NCBI RefSeq assembly: GCF_009002475.1
Contig: NZ_AP019860.1
Location: 2,914,001 to 2,978,000, forward strand
Reading direction: 5' to 3'
Length of the DNA: 64,000 nucleotides
Origin: Candidatus Uabimicrobium amorphum
GTDB lineage: Bacteria > Planctomycetota > Uabimicrobiia > Uabimicrobiales > Uabimicrobiaceae
The notes below the pieces were generated by a model. That model had not been told where the DNA came from, searched no databases, and saw only the letters and a list, made by a program, of their open reading frames with translations. Below are positions 35,101 through 43,652 of the stretch, piece after piece (the first letter of the stretch is position 1; every line of letters starts with the position of its first letter). Both the position numbers and the translations under genes were made by a program.

Positions 35101-37432
35101 TGAGCCCTTAGCAAAATCTCTACAAAACGATAACACATATGTACGTCGTGATGCCGCATACGCGCTCGCGCAATTGGGTACTGCTGCGAAAAATGTCACT
35201 CAGGAGTTGCAAAATCTACTAAAGGATAACGAAAGTATGGTACGCTTTGCGGCCTTTATGGCCTTACGGCAAATAGGTGCTCCACATAACGAACAAGCGC
35301 TTACCACAACTGCACTTGAACATCAAGATGGTGACTTGCGTCTTGCAGCGTTAAGTGAAATTGAAAAGTATTACAATTCTCTTTTTGTCAAACACAAACA
35401 AGATTTAGTTCCTTTTTTAAGCAAAACTTTATTGCACGACAAGGACGGGCAAAATCGCAAATGGGCAGCGTTACGCCTCATTATTTATAAAGATTCACAA
35501 ATTCTCAACGATGCAAAATTATCTTCATCACTTGAGGAAAAAACCAAACTTGCTCTTAGTTCCAACAACCTCGACGAAAAATTACAGATGGCCATTTGGC
35601 TTGTCAACACTTATGAATTGTGGCAGCAAGACAAAACCCCTGCGATCAACACCGTCTTACAACGTTGGAAAATAGGTAGTTCCAAAGATCAACGCCGTGT
35701 CATTGGCAGCATTTTATCGCAAATTGTAAGTATCGACAAAAACTTACTACTGTTGCGTGCCGCTTTTCAACAGCAAAACTCTCATGTTCTCGATGCCGCA
35801 CAACTCATGATAGAGGAAATGGTTCGCGAGCAAAACTTTTCACAAATCGCTTTACCACTCATCACTTTTTGCAGTAAAGTAATTCAGCAAAAGAATCAAA
35901 GTAAACGCCAAAGGGCTATTAGTTGCATACAGTTCGCTCTGCGCAAAAAACCGAAAATTGCCATGCCCGTATGTTTGCAGTTTTTACAAAACTCCCGTGA
36001 AATCGTACGCAACTCGTTCGCCAAAGCCATTACATCTATACAAAAACCATATTTGTGGAAGACAGCGGATATAAAAAGCATATTTCGCGGCCTGAATAAG
36101 AATATTTCGCAAAAGGCAACATGCAAAGTCGCTCACCATTTTCGTTTACAACACCCACGCTTATTCACGACATATGCAAAGCTTCTACAACATCGCGATG
36201 CAGAAATTGTTCGTTCATGCATCGACTTGATTATTTTGTACAAAAATAAACCACAAATCGACAAAATATTTTCTCAACTAGCAACAGCGGTAGAAAATAA
36301 ACCACAAATATCAGAACATCTATTTCCGCAATGGGCTAGTATATCTACAGTAGAAGACTGCTACCAGATAGCACAAAGTTATTCCTACGCCACACACAAA
36401 TTTCCACAAATTGTGTTAGAACTACAACAAAAAAGAAACCTTCCACAAAACCAGATAACAAAATTTTTGTTTATGTGGATGAAGGGCAAAAATAAACAAG
36501 CGGCAATTAATGCGACAGCTATGCTACCTAAATTAAAGGTTTGGCCAGTAGAAGCCATGTCCAACTTGTTAGACCTAGCACAGGCCAACGACGAAGAAAT
36601 TAGTAGTGAGGCGCAACGCGTTTTATTGGAAATGACGTCGATGTACAATGTCGAAGATATTCGTATCTCGTTGCAAGACCCTAGCCCCAAGATAAGATCT
36701 GCGGCAGTAAAAGCCGTAGGAAAAATGGGACTACGTGCGAAAACATTATTTCCCGTCGTTCGCAAATTAATCAATGATGACAGTAAGCAAGTACAAGAAG
36801 CGGTGATCATCGTCTTTGCACAACTGGGAAAAATGGTACTTCCACTTATTGAAGATGCGCTCCAAAGTGATGTCGCTCGCGAGAAAAGAAATGCCATCGC
36901 GTCTCTGCACAATATGGCTCCCAAAAAAGCAGAGATTGCCATAAAAACAATCGCGAAGCATATTGGTAGCAAAGAAGATAATTTTACATTACTTTTCCTA
37001 CAGGCTTTGGAAAAGCACACAACTATTCGTTTTCAACCTCTTGTGTTGCCTACTTTGCAAAAAATGACCCTGCGCTCCGAAGAAACACGCATTATCTACT
37101 GGAATTTAATGCATGTTATCGGAGAAAAACAAATTGCTCTTATTAACCTCACCGAGCTTTTGGAAGTATCGCAAGACAATAGCTTGAAAATTTTACAGCG
37201 TCTTATTAACATTTCTCCGCAGTACGTGACCACTTATTTAAAAAGAGCGATGCGCGAGCGTTACCATCGCATTGGTGCAAAGCAAGCAATGCACACACTT
37301 ACACAAATGAAAAGTGTCACTGGTGTCAAAATTATCCTCGAAGAGATGGCAAAAGACTCCAATCCACTGGTACGACGTAAGGCAGAAGAAGTCATCGACA
37401 TACTACTCAACAAGTCGCCGCAAGATAATTGA
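32183..37432 (+). CDS. Giant membrane protein with zinc knuckle, TPR and HEAT repeats
   Basis: 1749 residues from the ATG at 32183 (AGGA 8 nt upstream; frame opens at 32168). Two Cys pairs, CQRC (8-11) and CPYC (100-103), flank the first two spans and probably form one cytoplasmic zinc site. About seven to eight spans fill residues 25-310; one more lies near 420. Residues about 450-850 are TPR-like, e.g. EVLSAQPQNLEAVLGLANLY. From about 880 to the end are HEAT-like repeats (LQNPREDIRLLCIKVFAQWG, DNTYVRRDAAYALAQLGTAA, DPSPKIRSAAVKAVGKMG). No enzyme domain is recognised. A scaffold or assembly role is inferred. Divergent from the pseudokinase with a 39-bp shared promoter gap. Confidence 0.85.
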   Translation: MENIYQTCQRCQQGKIARYPLKNRWINVSLMIFFVIAGYFFFTTAASVVADKLVDKEIPLTDPRWKQLLLTAILSAIVAIPAHYFYNILAHLRSWITKDCPYCEQGYIIAQRASNIQAIIYFFDLFLFQQILLPMFKTLTFQFLYKKRSQTHPIMLFAKFILYLSLFFGAIPFMVFLLGRDHLLGLIIAVFIMVYILALIFLGNEENRTYQKGTIFLVIPLYYVSMVEIFRWSWFLSAKDMSLIPDQSSFLWMGIENLIRTQLFMDLFEVYDLGITTMSATTFLTHSAIFATRLVIDVALIAMLIQMAVDSFQRARHYKFTGEKVENITEGETLTDLENLVRTGSPKNIHDVKENLEKVLDIVHQVKPYATSVQQVAHDEIDRKAAEECTVQIEKLPTPQKEEKQPYSIHFLQRILAIAFVCAWASSFSLGINSFIRNVISHEISLLMAAAEREQFKHDPIARQNFYLKALSKDETYHPARWKSVQTYLQMTDANLNLLDTDEALNNIEKYFEQIEHLRRSPQYEELYQQQVTELQPKAYRLRGLAFLLQNRIDLAIAELRRRQTLENRRLIFNVMLVQTSHNLFEQNSRELLENAYVALGFDQENPSALYAELLQSIIDGNGNKWYEVLYQLKYIFKNRKIDNPQLRQKFSLYLAQAAMRQGSDHYATSEKYFGEVLSAQPQNLEAVLGLANLYRLQKKYKQMDDLLLSLPQSARNSSYEGYLLATYILLGKKQSALELLDHIDRYPVRKHLKGYVTKYLAQNLPSQSLEDATFSWDISLSKQQQTIAYFYLALQNIRQKSFGKAVNYLRRVISLGQTQLLEYHQSKIEFENLQILLEGKSYQADLFFDRQYFSQLNTLIYRELQNIISPEKKAIEGLKLIMQSPYQANKKRAIRALTVQQIVSPKNFIPFLTQAIQESDNELKKIALEGMVAIQKVSVVAKEHVEKELQNPREDIRLLCIKVFAQWGKEGIEPLAKSLQNDNTYVRRDAAYALAQLGTAAKNVTQELQNLLKDNESMVRFAAFMALRQIGAPHNEQALTTTALEHQDGDLRLAALSEIEKYYNSLFVKHKQDLVPFLSKTLLHDKDGQNRKWAALRLIIYKDSQILNDAKLSSSLEEKTKLALSSNNLDEKLQMAIWLVNTYELWQQDKTPAINTVLQRWKIGSSKDQRRVIGSILSQIVSIDKNLLLLRAAFQQQNSHVLDAAQLMIEEMVREQNFSQIALPLITFCSKVIQQKNQSKRQRAISCIQFALRKKPKIAMPVCLQFLQNSREIVRNSFAKAITSIQKPYLWKTADIKSIFRGLNKNISQKATCKVAHHFRLQHPRLFTTYAKLLQHRDAEIVRSCIDLIILYKNKPQIDKIFSQLATAVENKPQISEHLFPQWASISTVEDCYQIAQSYSYATHKFPQIVLELQQKRNLPQNQITKFLFMWMKGKNKQAAINATAMLPKLKVWPVEAMSNLLDLAQANDEEISSEAQRVLLEMTSMYNVEDIRISLQDPSPKIRSAAVKAVGKMGLRAKTLFPVVRKLINDDSKQVQEAVIIVFAQLGKMVLPLIEDALQSDVAREKRNAIASLHNMAPKKAEIAIKTIAKHIGSKEDNFTLLFLQALEKHTTIRFQPLVLPTLQKMTLRSEETRIIYWNLMHVIGEKQIALINLTELLEVSQDNSLKILQRLINISPQYVTTYLKRAMRERYHRIGAKQAMHTLTQMKSVTGVKIILEEMAKDSNPLVRRKAEEVIDILLNKSPQDN

Positions 37433-37451
37433 TGACACAATCAAAAATCCC

Positions 37452-37460
37452 TGATATAAT
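37452..37460 (+). promoter_or_regulatory. Extended -10 promoter of the M1-like peptidase
   Basis: TGATATAAT: perfect TATAAT (37455-37460) with an upstream TG, and TGACAC 16 bp before it as a poor -35. A small CGCGG/CCGCG hairpin (37483-37497) lies in the presumed leader. The gene start is at 37531. Confidence 0.5.
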
Positions 37461-37530
37461 GATTTCATAATAAAATTTAAAGCGCGGACTTACCGCGTTT
37501 ATGAAAATCTTATTGAAGGGATTTTTCTTT

Positions 37531-38892
37531 ATGAAAAAACTATTGTTTTTAAGTATTGTTTTGTGTGTCAGTCTTGTGGCAAACGATCTAGACAAAGCAC
37601 CACAGAACTTTAACCAATTTGATGGAAAAGCAGTATTTGTCGATTTCCAACAAGTTAAAGTTGATCTAGTTCTAGATGTAAAAGCTCGTAAGGCTACCGC
37701 GGTAACAAGCATTTCTTTTTTCCAACCACAAGATGGATATCCTATATTTGATCTTGTTCCCTCAGTAAGTTCTGCGAAAGTGGATGGTCAAGAGTTATCG
37801 GCACAAAGCTGCCCATCAGTCAATTCACCTGGCAACGCAACAACTGTACGCGTTGTACGCAAGCAACTTGCTGCAGGTATGCATGAGTTACAAATCACCA
37901 ACTCATTCACCAAAAACCTAGAGTTCACTTCTCAAGGTGTTAAGCTTGGTTTTTTTATGTCTGACTTGAGTAAGCGTACTTTTATCGAACAATACATTCC
38001 AGGTAACTTGGAATTCGATCAGTACCCAACACAACTACAGTTAAAAATATTGAATGCGAGTTATGAACATCGCGTTATGGCAAATGGAACGATGCAAAAA
38101 CTAGGTAGCAACCAGTTTTCTATTTCATTTCCACAATACTTTACCGCTTCTTCTTTCTACTTACACATTGTCAATCCAAATGCAATGACAATTGTCGAGT
38201 ATGATTACAAAGGCATGGAAAAAACAATTCCGCTAACTGTTTATGCGAAAAGCTCTTCTTTGGCAAACAACGGTATGCGTGATTTGAAGAAATACATGGC
38301 GGAACTTGAAAGTACTTTCGGTCCTTTTTGCCATCCACAATTCATCGCGTATATGACACCAAGCGGCGGAGGAATGGAACACTGTGGAGCAACAATCACT
38401 TCATTGTGGGCGTTAGGTCACGAACTTACTCACTCGTGGTTCGCACGTGGCGTTATGCCATCAAGTGGTAACTCTGGATGGATGGACGAAGCTATTGCAA
38501 GTTGGAGAGACAAAGGCTATCCACGTAAAGCTCCTGCAAACCGTACTCCCGTAAACCTTGCAGGTCACTCTGAGTATCGTCGTCATACACCATATGCATC
38601 TTACAGCTCAGGTATGACTTTTATTGCGGAACTAGATTATATTTTAAGCGCACAAGGTGGTATGAAAAAGCAATTACGCGAACTTTTCGCGAACAATCAT
38701 CATAAAAATATCACCACCGAGCAATTCAAAGCATTTATTGAGAAAAAAGCAGGTAAGAGTTTATTCGATCGTTTTGATCGTTACATATACGGACAAGGCG
38801 AAGAAGCTCTTATGAGCGAGCAACACGCTTGCGACAATCACGACTCTGTATGCCGTCCTTTTACCGCAGAAGAATTGCGCGACAATCTATAA
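37531..38892 (+). CDS. Secreted M1-family (gluzincin) metallopeptidase-like protein
   Basis: 453 residues with signal peptide (MKKLLFLSIVLCVSLVA). An N-terminal beta domain is followed by a thermolysin-like catalytic part with GGGMEHCG (exopeptidase GxMEN-like loop, residues 279-286) and HELTH at 297-301. Glu320 lies exactly 18 residues after the second His (WMDEAIASW), so the HExxH-x18-E zinc site is complete. It is short for M1 enzymes (usually 600-900) and lacks the C-terminal superhelix. Start at 37531 preferred for the signal peptide and AAGGGA; an upstream ATG at 37501 adds MKILLKGFFF. Probably an aminopeptidase or related protease in the periplasm or outside; activity not proven. Confidence 0.85.
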   Translation: MKKLLFLSIVLCVSLVANDLDKAPQNFNQFDGKAVFVDFQQVKVDLVLDVKARKATAVTSISFFQPQDGYPIFDLVPSVSSAKVDGQELSAQSCPSVNSPGNATTVRVVRKQLAAGMHELQITNSFTKNLEFTSQGVKLGFFMSDLSKRTFIEQYIPGNLEFDQYPTQLQLKILNASYEHRVMANGTMQKLGSNQFSISFPQYFTASSFYLHIVNPNAMTIVEYDYKGMEKTIPLTVYAKSSSLANNGMRDLKKYMAELESTFGPFCHPQFIAYMTPSGGGMEHCGATITSLWALGHELTHSWFARGVMPSSGNSGWMDEAIASWRDKGYPRKAPANRTPVNLAGHSEYRRHTPYASYSSGMTFIAELDYILSAQGGMKKQLRELFANNHHKNITTEQFKAFIEKKAGKSLFDRFDRYIYGQGEEALMSEQHACDNHDSVCRPFTAEELRDNL

Positions 38893-38900
38893 GCAAACTT

Positions 38901-38922
38901 ACCTCAGGCACATGCCTGAGGT
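38901..38922. terminator. Perfect hairpin after the peptidase gene
   Basis: ACCTCAGGCA-CA-TGCCTGAGGT, 9-10 bp stem, 9 nt after the peptidase stop and in the 99-bp gap to the convergent H-NOX-like kinase gene. Followed by CCACCCCTATTTTA rather than a strict T-run. Likely a 3' end; similar CCTCAGGC palindromes also occur as dispersed repeats in other genomes, from memory. Confidence 0.55.
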
Positions 38923-38991
38923 ACCACCCCTATTTTACGCGAAAATAACAAGCCTCCCAATGAATATCTTGACAAATAAAACACATCGTAA

Positions 38992-40977
38992 TTAATGTTG
39001 GCTTTCGTACTCCACACTATTGCGTTTGGAATGCCGGCTTAACGCTTTGGAGCATTGACGTATATATTTCTTAATTTTATGTATATCCAATGCATTCGGT
39101 TTTAATTCGAGATATTTGCGAAAATCGGAAATGGCCGTTTGGTAATTTTTCGTCTGCAAAAAAGCCACAGCTCTATTTTTATATGCTTTTGCCAGACAAG
39201 GATTGCAGTGGATGGCCTCACTGTAGTCGACAATGGCGTCCATCATTTCATTGCAGTGGTGGTGAGCTTTTCCTCTATTGTGGTAGGCCACGGCTAACTC
39301 GGGATCAATTTCCAAGGCTTTGTTGTAGCAGTCGATGGCCGCTTCAATGTCGCGCTGATGGAAAAATTCATTTCCCCGTACGCAGTGAATTTTGGATAAG
39401 CGTTTCACGTTATTTCTTTTCGACTTTTTGGTTTCGCGCAACTTCTTAACTCTTCGTGAAGATCCACTTAGAGCGAGTTTGAGATCCACAATGAGCTCTT
39501 CGGGATTTTGGTAGCGATTCTCCGGCTTGTGCTCTAACATTTTGTACAAGATGTCACCCAAGTGCGGGGGAAACACATTCATATCTTCTTCGAGAAGCGG
39601 TGGTTCTAAAAGCATTTGATAATAGACAACCGCAACCGACGAGGCGGCGCGAAAGCGATGTTTACCAGTAATCGCATAGTACAAAGTGGCTCCTAGAGAA
39701 TATATATCTGAACGAATATCAAGATCCTGTTCCGATTGGATCTGCTCCGCAGACATGTACTGTGGGGTTCCGACCCACATGTCACTCGAGGTTCCCAATT
39801 CATCTTCAAACTCAGAGCTTTTCACCAAACCAAGATCCGTAAGTTTGGGGATATTATTTTTGTCGATCAAGATATTACTCGGATTGATATCGCGATGTAC
39901 CAATTGATTTTCATCCAAGCACTCCAGAGCGTTGGCAATAGCAAGCGCTAGTTTTAAAACTTTTTTTTCGGAGAGTGGACCGTTTTCTTTGATGTGCTGT
40001 TGCAACGACCGTCCTTCAACGTACTCCATTACAATATAATACGAATCCTCTTGAAAACCAAAATCAATCGCCGAAACGATATTCGCATGTTGCAACTGAG
40101 CCATTACTTTGGCCTCTGTTTGTAAACGCTTCACGAAAATTTCATCACTACTCAGCGAGGGGGCAATCATTTTAATGGCGACAAAACGGTCAAGGCTATG
40201 TTGTTTCGCCTTATACACAATTCCCATTCCCCCCGCACCAATTTCTTTCACGATTTCATAGCCAGGAAAATATGTACTTGTTTTTGGAGTAACAATGGTG
40301 GTCACTTTCGAAGCCGGATCGTACGCAGTCACTAAGTCACTATCGTATTCCAGTTGTGACGCAGAGATTTCTTCCGTAGAGTTATCCACACTTTCGATAA
40401 GTTGATCGAGAATTTGCGATTGTTTTTCGATAAATTCCTGCGACATTTCGGAAACCAATGTAACCGTAAACTCCCATGCGTCGCCGTCCATGGAACGCGA
40501 AGCTATTTTTATTTGCTCTTGGTGGTAACGTGAGAGTCCTTTAATACTTCCCTTTAACATAAGATGTACTTCGGGAAGAAATTTACAAACGACCACTACT
40601 TCACTGGCGGAGGTGCGCTCGCATTTCATGTGAAAGTTATACTTGCCTGATTTAGCAATAATAGAAACTATTTCGAGGGAGTGCTCTAAGGTGTCTAGGG
40701 TTTTCCACTTTGCGTTAACCACATACCAAAACATATCCACAAACTTAAGGCCAATATACTCTCCAAAATCTTCAAAAATAAATTCTTGAGATAGCCCTGT
40801 TATTTGGCATGTTGCTTGAACAATCTTTAGTAAATCTTCATATGGGTATCTTTGCGGAGATTTAAATGTGTCACAATCTAGTTTGATATTGCGTCGCATA
40901 TTTGCCCATGTGTCACCACCAAATTTTGCATTTAAATATTTTTTAAACTCAACAAATAAAATACCATGTATATCCAT
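38992..40977 (-). CDS. Ser/Thr kinase with N-terminal H-NOX-like domain and C-terminal TPRs
   Basis: 661 residues. Residues 1-175 resemble the heme-NO-binding (H-NOX) family: MDIHGILFVEFKKYLNAKFG, DLLKIVQATCQITGL, EDFGEYIGLKFV, FWYVVNAKWKTLDTLEHSL. By my alignment the proximal heme His falls on Glu98 with His99 next to it, and the YxSxR motif is not recognisable, so heme binding is doubtful. The kinase (about 240-510) has GAGGMGIVYKA, VAIK (K269), HRDINPSN (361-368), DLG in place of DFG (381-383) and GTPQYMSAEQ; it should be active. Three TPRs follow (about 530-635: AIDCYNKALEIDPELAVAYH and so on). No membrane span, so cytoplasmic. Confidence 0.85.
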   Translation of the reverse strand: MDIHGILFVEFKKYLNAKFGGDTWANMRRNIKLDCDTFKSPQRYPYEDLLKIVQATCQITGLSQEFIFEDFGEYIGLKFVDMFWYVVNAKWKTLDTLEHSLEIVSIIAKSGKYNFHMKCERTSASEVVVVCKFLPEVHLMLKGSIKGLSRYHQEQIKIASRSMDGDAWEFTVTLVSEMSQEFIEKQSQILDQLIESVDNSTEEISASQLEYDSDLVTAYDPASKVTTIVTPKTSTYFPGYEIVKEIGAGGMGIVYKAKQHSLDRFVAIKMIAPSLSSDEIFVKRLQTEAKVMAQLQHANIVSAIDFGFQEDSYYIVMEYVEGRSLQQHIKENGPLSEKKVLKLALAIANALECLDENQLVHRDINPSNILIDKNNIPKLTDLGLVKSSEFEDELGTSSDMWVGTPQYMSAEQIQSEQDLDIRSDIYSLGATLYYAITGKHRFRAASSVAVVYYQMLLEPPLLEEDMNVFPPHLGDILYKMLEHKPENRYQNPEELIVDLKLALSGSSRRVKKLRETKKSKRNNVKRLSKIHCVRGNEFFHQRDIEAAIDCYNKALEIDPELAVAYHNRGKAHHHCNEMMDAIVDYSEAIHCNPCLAKAYKNRAVAFLQTKNYQTAISDFRKYLELKPNALDIHKIKKYIRQCSKALSRHSKRNSVEYESQH

Positions 40978-41090
40978 CTTGATTATCTCCCGTAGTAACT
41001 ATATAACCGAGGAGTGAATTAGACACCAATTTATAAATTGTTTCTCTGTGTATGTTTTGCTAAAATTCCTGGCATGGTGTTGTAATAAAC

Positions 41091-41442
41091 TAGGGTGTGT
41101 CATCACTGAAAATCGTCACCGTGACCCTGACCGTAATCGTCCACCGTGACCCTCAATGCCATTGACTTAAGCGTAAATACTTTTTAATGATAAGCTTACC
41201 TTACCGTGTCATCCCTGACTTGATCAGGGATCCACGAACAGAAGTCAACTTTATATTGCTGGATCCCGTATCTTTCCAAAAAACAAAGTTTTTTGGGTAC
41301 GGGATGACAAGTATTGTAAACCTTTTTCGGTTTTACACTTACCTCTTAAGTCAATGGCATTACAACGTGACCCTGACCGTAATCGTCACGATTCCAACAG
41401 CAAATTTTATAGTTTTTTAACAAACTAATGACACGCTCTATA
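41091..41442. mobile_element. Nested inverted-repeat (MITE-like) element containing palindrome copy B
   Basis: In the 538-bp gap 40978-41515. Outer ends TAGGGTGTGTCATCA (41091) and TAATGACACGCTCTATA (to 41442). Inside are CGTNAC hexamer tracts on each side, then a perfect 17-bp inverted repeat AATGCCATTGACTTAAG (41155-41171) / CTTAAGTCAATGGCATT (41345-41361). At the centre is the GTCATCC palindrome, copy B (41207-41309). No reading frame of note. The structure suggests successive insertion or fold-in-fold growth of non-autonomous repeats. Confidence 0.65.
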
Positions 41443-41515
41443 TAGATTGTATCCAAAAATCGACAACACGCCAGTAAAATACTAAAATTCACGAAAATCA
41501 TACACGGCAAACACA

Positions 41516-41929
41516 ATGACAAACAAAAATCCACAAGACATCGTGAAGCAAATGATGGAAAAAGATGCTTTTAGCCAGTGGCTAGGCATTGAGGTTATCG
41601 AAGTACAGTTAGCACGTGCTGTTATTAAGATGCGTGTGCGCAATGACATGGTCAATGGCTTTGGCATATGTCATGGCGGTGTCACTTTTGCATTTGCAGA
41701 TAGTGCTTTTGCATTTGCCAGTAACACATATGGTAACATAGCTGTCAGCATAGAGAACTCCATTTCCTATCCAGCAGCGGTTCTCGTTGATGATGAACTC
41801 ACCGCGACCGCAGTGCAAAAGAGTAATAGCAAAACCCTCGCAGTTTACGATGTCGAAGTACGCAACCACAACAACCAAGTTGTCGCTTTGTTTCGCGGCA
41901 TGGTATATAAAACAAAAAAACAACATTAA
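41516..41929 (+). CDS. PaaI-like hotdog-fold acyl-CoA thioesterase
   Basis: 137 residues of the PaaI hotdog thioesterase type: NGFGICHGGVTFAFADSAFA (the substrate/CoA HGG motif with the following acidic residue), then SIENSISYPAA and DDELTATAVQKS. PaaI clears acyl-CoA (hydroxyphenylacetyl-CoA in the phenylacetate pathway). No Shine-Dalgarno is clear at the ATG. The thiolase gene begins 11 bp after its stop, and that thiolase also resembles the phenylacetate/beta-ketoadipate group, which supports a PaaI-like role; substrate still unproven. Confidence 0.85.
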   Translation: MTNKNPQDIVKQMMEKDAFSQWLGIEVIEVQLARAVIKMRVRNDMVNGFGICHGGVTFAFADSAFAFASNTYGNIAVSIENSISYPAAVLVDDELTATAVQKSNSKTLAVYDVEVRNHNNQVVALFRGMVYKTKKQH

Positions 41930-41940
41930 AGAGGATAACC

Positions 41941-43152
41941 ATGAGTCAAGCCTATATAGTAGATGCGATCCGTACGCCCATTGGTAAATATTGTGGCTCA
42001 CTTTCCACAATTCGCGTAGATGATTTGGCCGCCTTAACCATCAAAGAATTAATGCAGCGCAATAAATCTGTTCCCTTAGATGTCGTCGACGATGTTATTT
42101 TTGGTTGTGCAAACCAAGCAGGGGAAGACAACCGCAACATCGCACGTATGGCGCTTCTCTTAGCGGGTTTACCCGTTACCGTACCAGGAGAGACCGTAAA
42201 CAGACTATGTGCATCAGGCCTCAGCTCTGTTGTCCACGCTTCGCAAGCGATTCGCTTAAAAGAGGCACATATCATGATTGCCGGTGGAGCAGAGCACATG
42301 ACCCGCGCTCCTTTTGTTCTCGCCAAATCATCTACGGCATTCTCGCGTCAAAGCGAAATGTATGACACGAGTATTGGTTGGCGTTTTCCCAACCCAAAAC
42401 TAGAGGCGCTTTATGGTGTAGAAGGCATGGGAAAAACCGCAGAGAACTTGGCAGAAAAATACGCAATTTCTCGCGAAGACCAAGACAAATTTGCCTACAA
42501 TTCTCAAATGAAAGCGACAAAAGCTCTGCAAAGTGGTCGACTAAAACAAGAGGTTATTTCCGTATCCATACCACAACGCAAGGCCGACCCTATTATATTT
42601 GAACACGATGAATTCATCAAGCCACACACCACGCTAGAAAAATTAAACAAACTGCGTCCCGCTTTCCGCAAAGATGGCAATGGTTCCGTCACCGCGGGCA
42701 ATGCTTCGGGTATTAACGATGGTTCTTGTTCTATTCTTTTGGCTTCTGAAGAGGCGTTAGAAAAGTATTCATTAACACCCAAGGCGCGTTTTATTGCTTC
42801 GGCAGCAGTGGGAGTAGAACCAAGCTATATGGGCATAGGCCCTGTCACCGCCGTGCAAAAAGTATTGCAAAAGAGCGGATTGTCTTTAGAACAAATAGAT
42901 GTCATTGAACTCAACGAAGCCTTTGCTGTACAAAGCATCGCCTGCCTTCGTGAGTTAGGATTACAGGACGACGACCCACGCGTCAATCCCAACGGTGGTG
43001 CCATTGCCATAGGACACCCACTAGGCATGTCCGGATCACGACTGGTGCAAACCGCAATGCTAGAATTACAGCAAACGCAAAAAAAATACGCACTCTGCAC
43101 CATGTGTGTCGGGGTGGGACAAGGAATGGCCGCTATTATTGAGAGAGTGTAA
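41941..43152 (+). CDS. Thiolase (3-oxoadipyl-CoA / acetyl-CoA acyltransferase type)
   Basis: 403-residue thiolase cleaving 3-oxoacyl-CoA with CoA. Nucleophile C90 in NRLCASGLSS, the catalytic GGAIAIGHPLG His and the second Cys in CTMCVGVGQG are all present. The segment VDDVIFGCANQAGEDNRNIARMALLLAG, of which DDVIFGCANQAGEDN is typical of PcaF/PaaJ enzymes, points to the 3-oxoadipyl-CoA group, but fatty-acid FadA types are close. AGAGGA precedes the ATG. Flanked by two thioesterases in one unit (11-bp gap before, 1-bp overlap after). No other phenylacetate genes in view. Confidence 0.88.
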   Translation: MSQAYIVDAIRTPIGKYCGSLSTIRVDDLAALTIKELMQRNKSVPLDVVDDVIFGCANQAGEDNRNIARMALLLAGLPVTVPGETVNRLCASGLSSVVHASQAIRLKEAHIMIAGGAEHMTRAPFVLAKSSTAFSRQSEMYDTSIGWRFPNPKLEALYGVEGMGKTAENLAEKYAISREDQDKFAYNSQMKATKALQSGRLKQEVISVSIPQRKADPIIFEHDEFIKPHTTLEKLNKLRPAFRKDGNGSVTAGNASGINDGSCSILLASEEALEKYSLTPKARFIASAAVGVEPSYMGIGPVTAVQKVLQKSGLSLEQIDVIELNEAFAVQSIACLRELGLQDDDPRVNPNGGAIAIGHPLGMSGSRLVQTAMLELQQTQKKYALCTMCVGVGQGMAAIIERV

Positions 43153-43598
43153 TGAATTCCGCTAAAGATACGCATATGCAACAATTTCCCGTCGTCATCG
43201 ATTTCCCCATTGACTGGGGAGATATGGACGCCTTTCAACACGTCAACAACATTATGTATTTTCGCTATTTCGAAAACGCGCGCATTGCCTATTTCGAACA
43301 AACGAATATTACCCAGCATATGCAACAAACAAAATTGGGTCCTATTCTCGCCGATACATATTGCCGTTACCGCGTTCCCTTAACATATCCCGACACTGTT
43401 TCCGTCGGTGCACGCGTTACTGAGTTGCAAAAAGATCGCTTTGCGATGGAGTATATCGTTTATAGCAATAAACTCGACAAAGTAGCGGCAAAAGGTACGG
43501 GACTTGTTGTCTATTATGATTACGGCAAAAACAGTAAAACGCAGGTTCCTAATGAAATCCGCGAGCATATTTCGCATGTTGAGGGCCGCGAATTCTAA
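43152..43598 (+). CDS. YbgC/FadM-like hotdog acyl-CoA thioesterase
   Basis: 148 residues of the 4-hydroxybenzoyl-CoA thioesterase/YbgC group: PIDWGDMDAFQHVNNIMYFR holds the family Asp, and the rest follows the hotdog pattern (YPDTVSVGARVTELQKDRFA). Its ATG shares a base with the thiolase stop (TAATG), so it is translationally coupled; an internal ATG at 43188 would remove 12 residues. Third gene of the thioesterase-thiolase-thioesterase unit. Probably releases the acid from acyl-CoA in the same pathway. Confidence 0.85.
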   Translation: MNSAKDTHMQQFPVVIDFPIDWGDMDAFQHVNNIMYFRYFENARIAYFEQTNITQHMQQTKLGPILADTYCRYRVPLTYPDTVSVGARVTELQKDRFAMEYIVYSNKLDKVAAKGTGLVVYYDYGKNSKTQVPNEIREHISHVEGREF

Positions 43599-43652
43599 GT
43601 TGGGCATCCATCTAAAAACGAAATTCTTACTTCCCAAAACAGGCATCGTATA

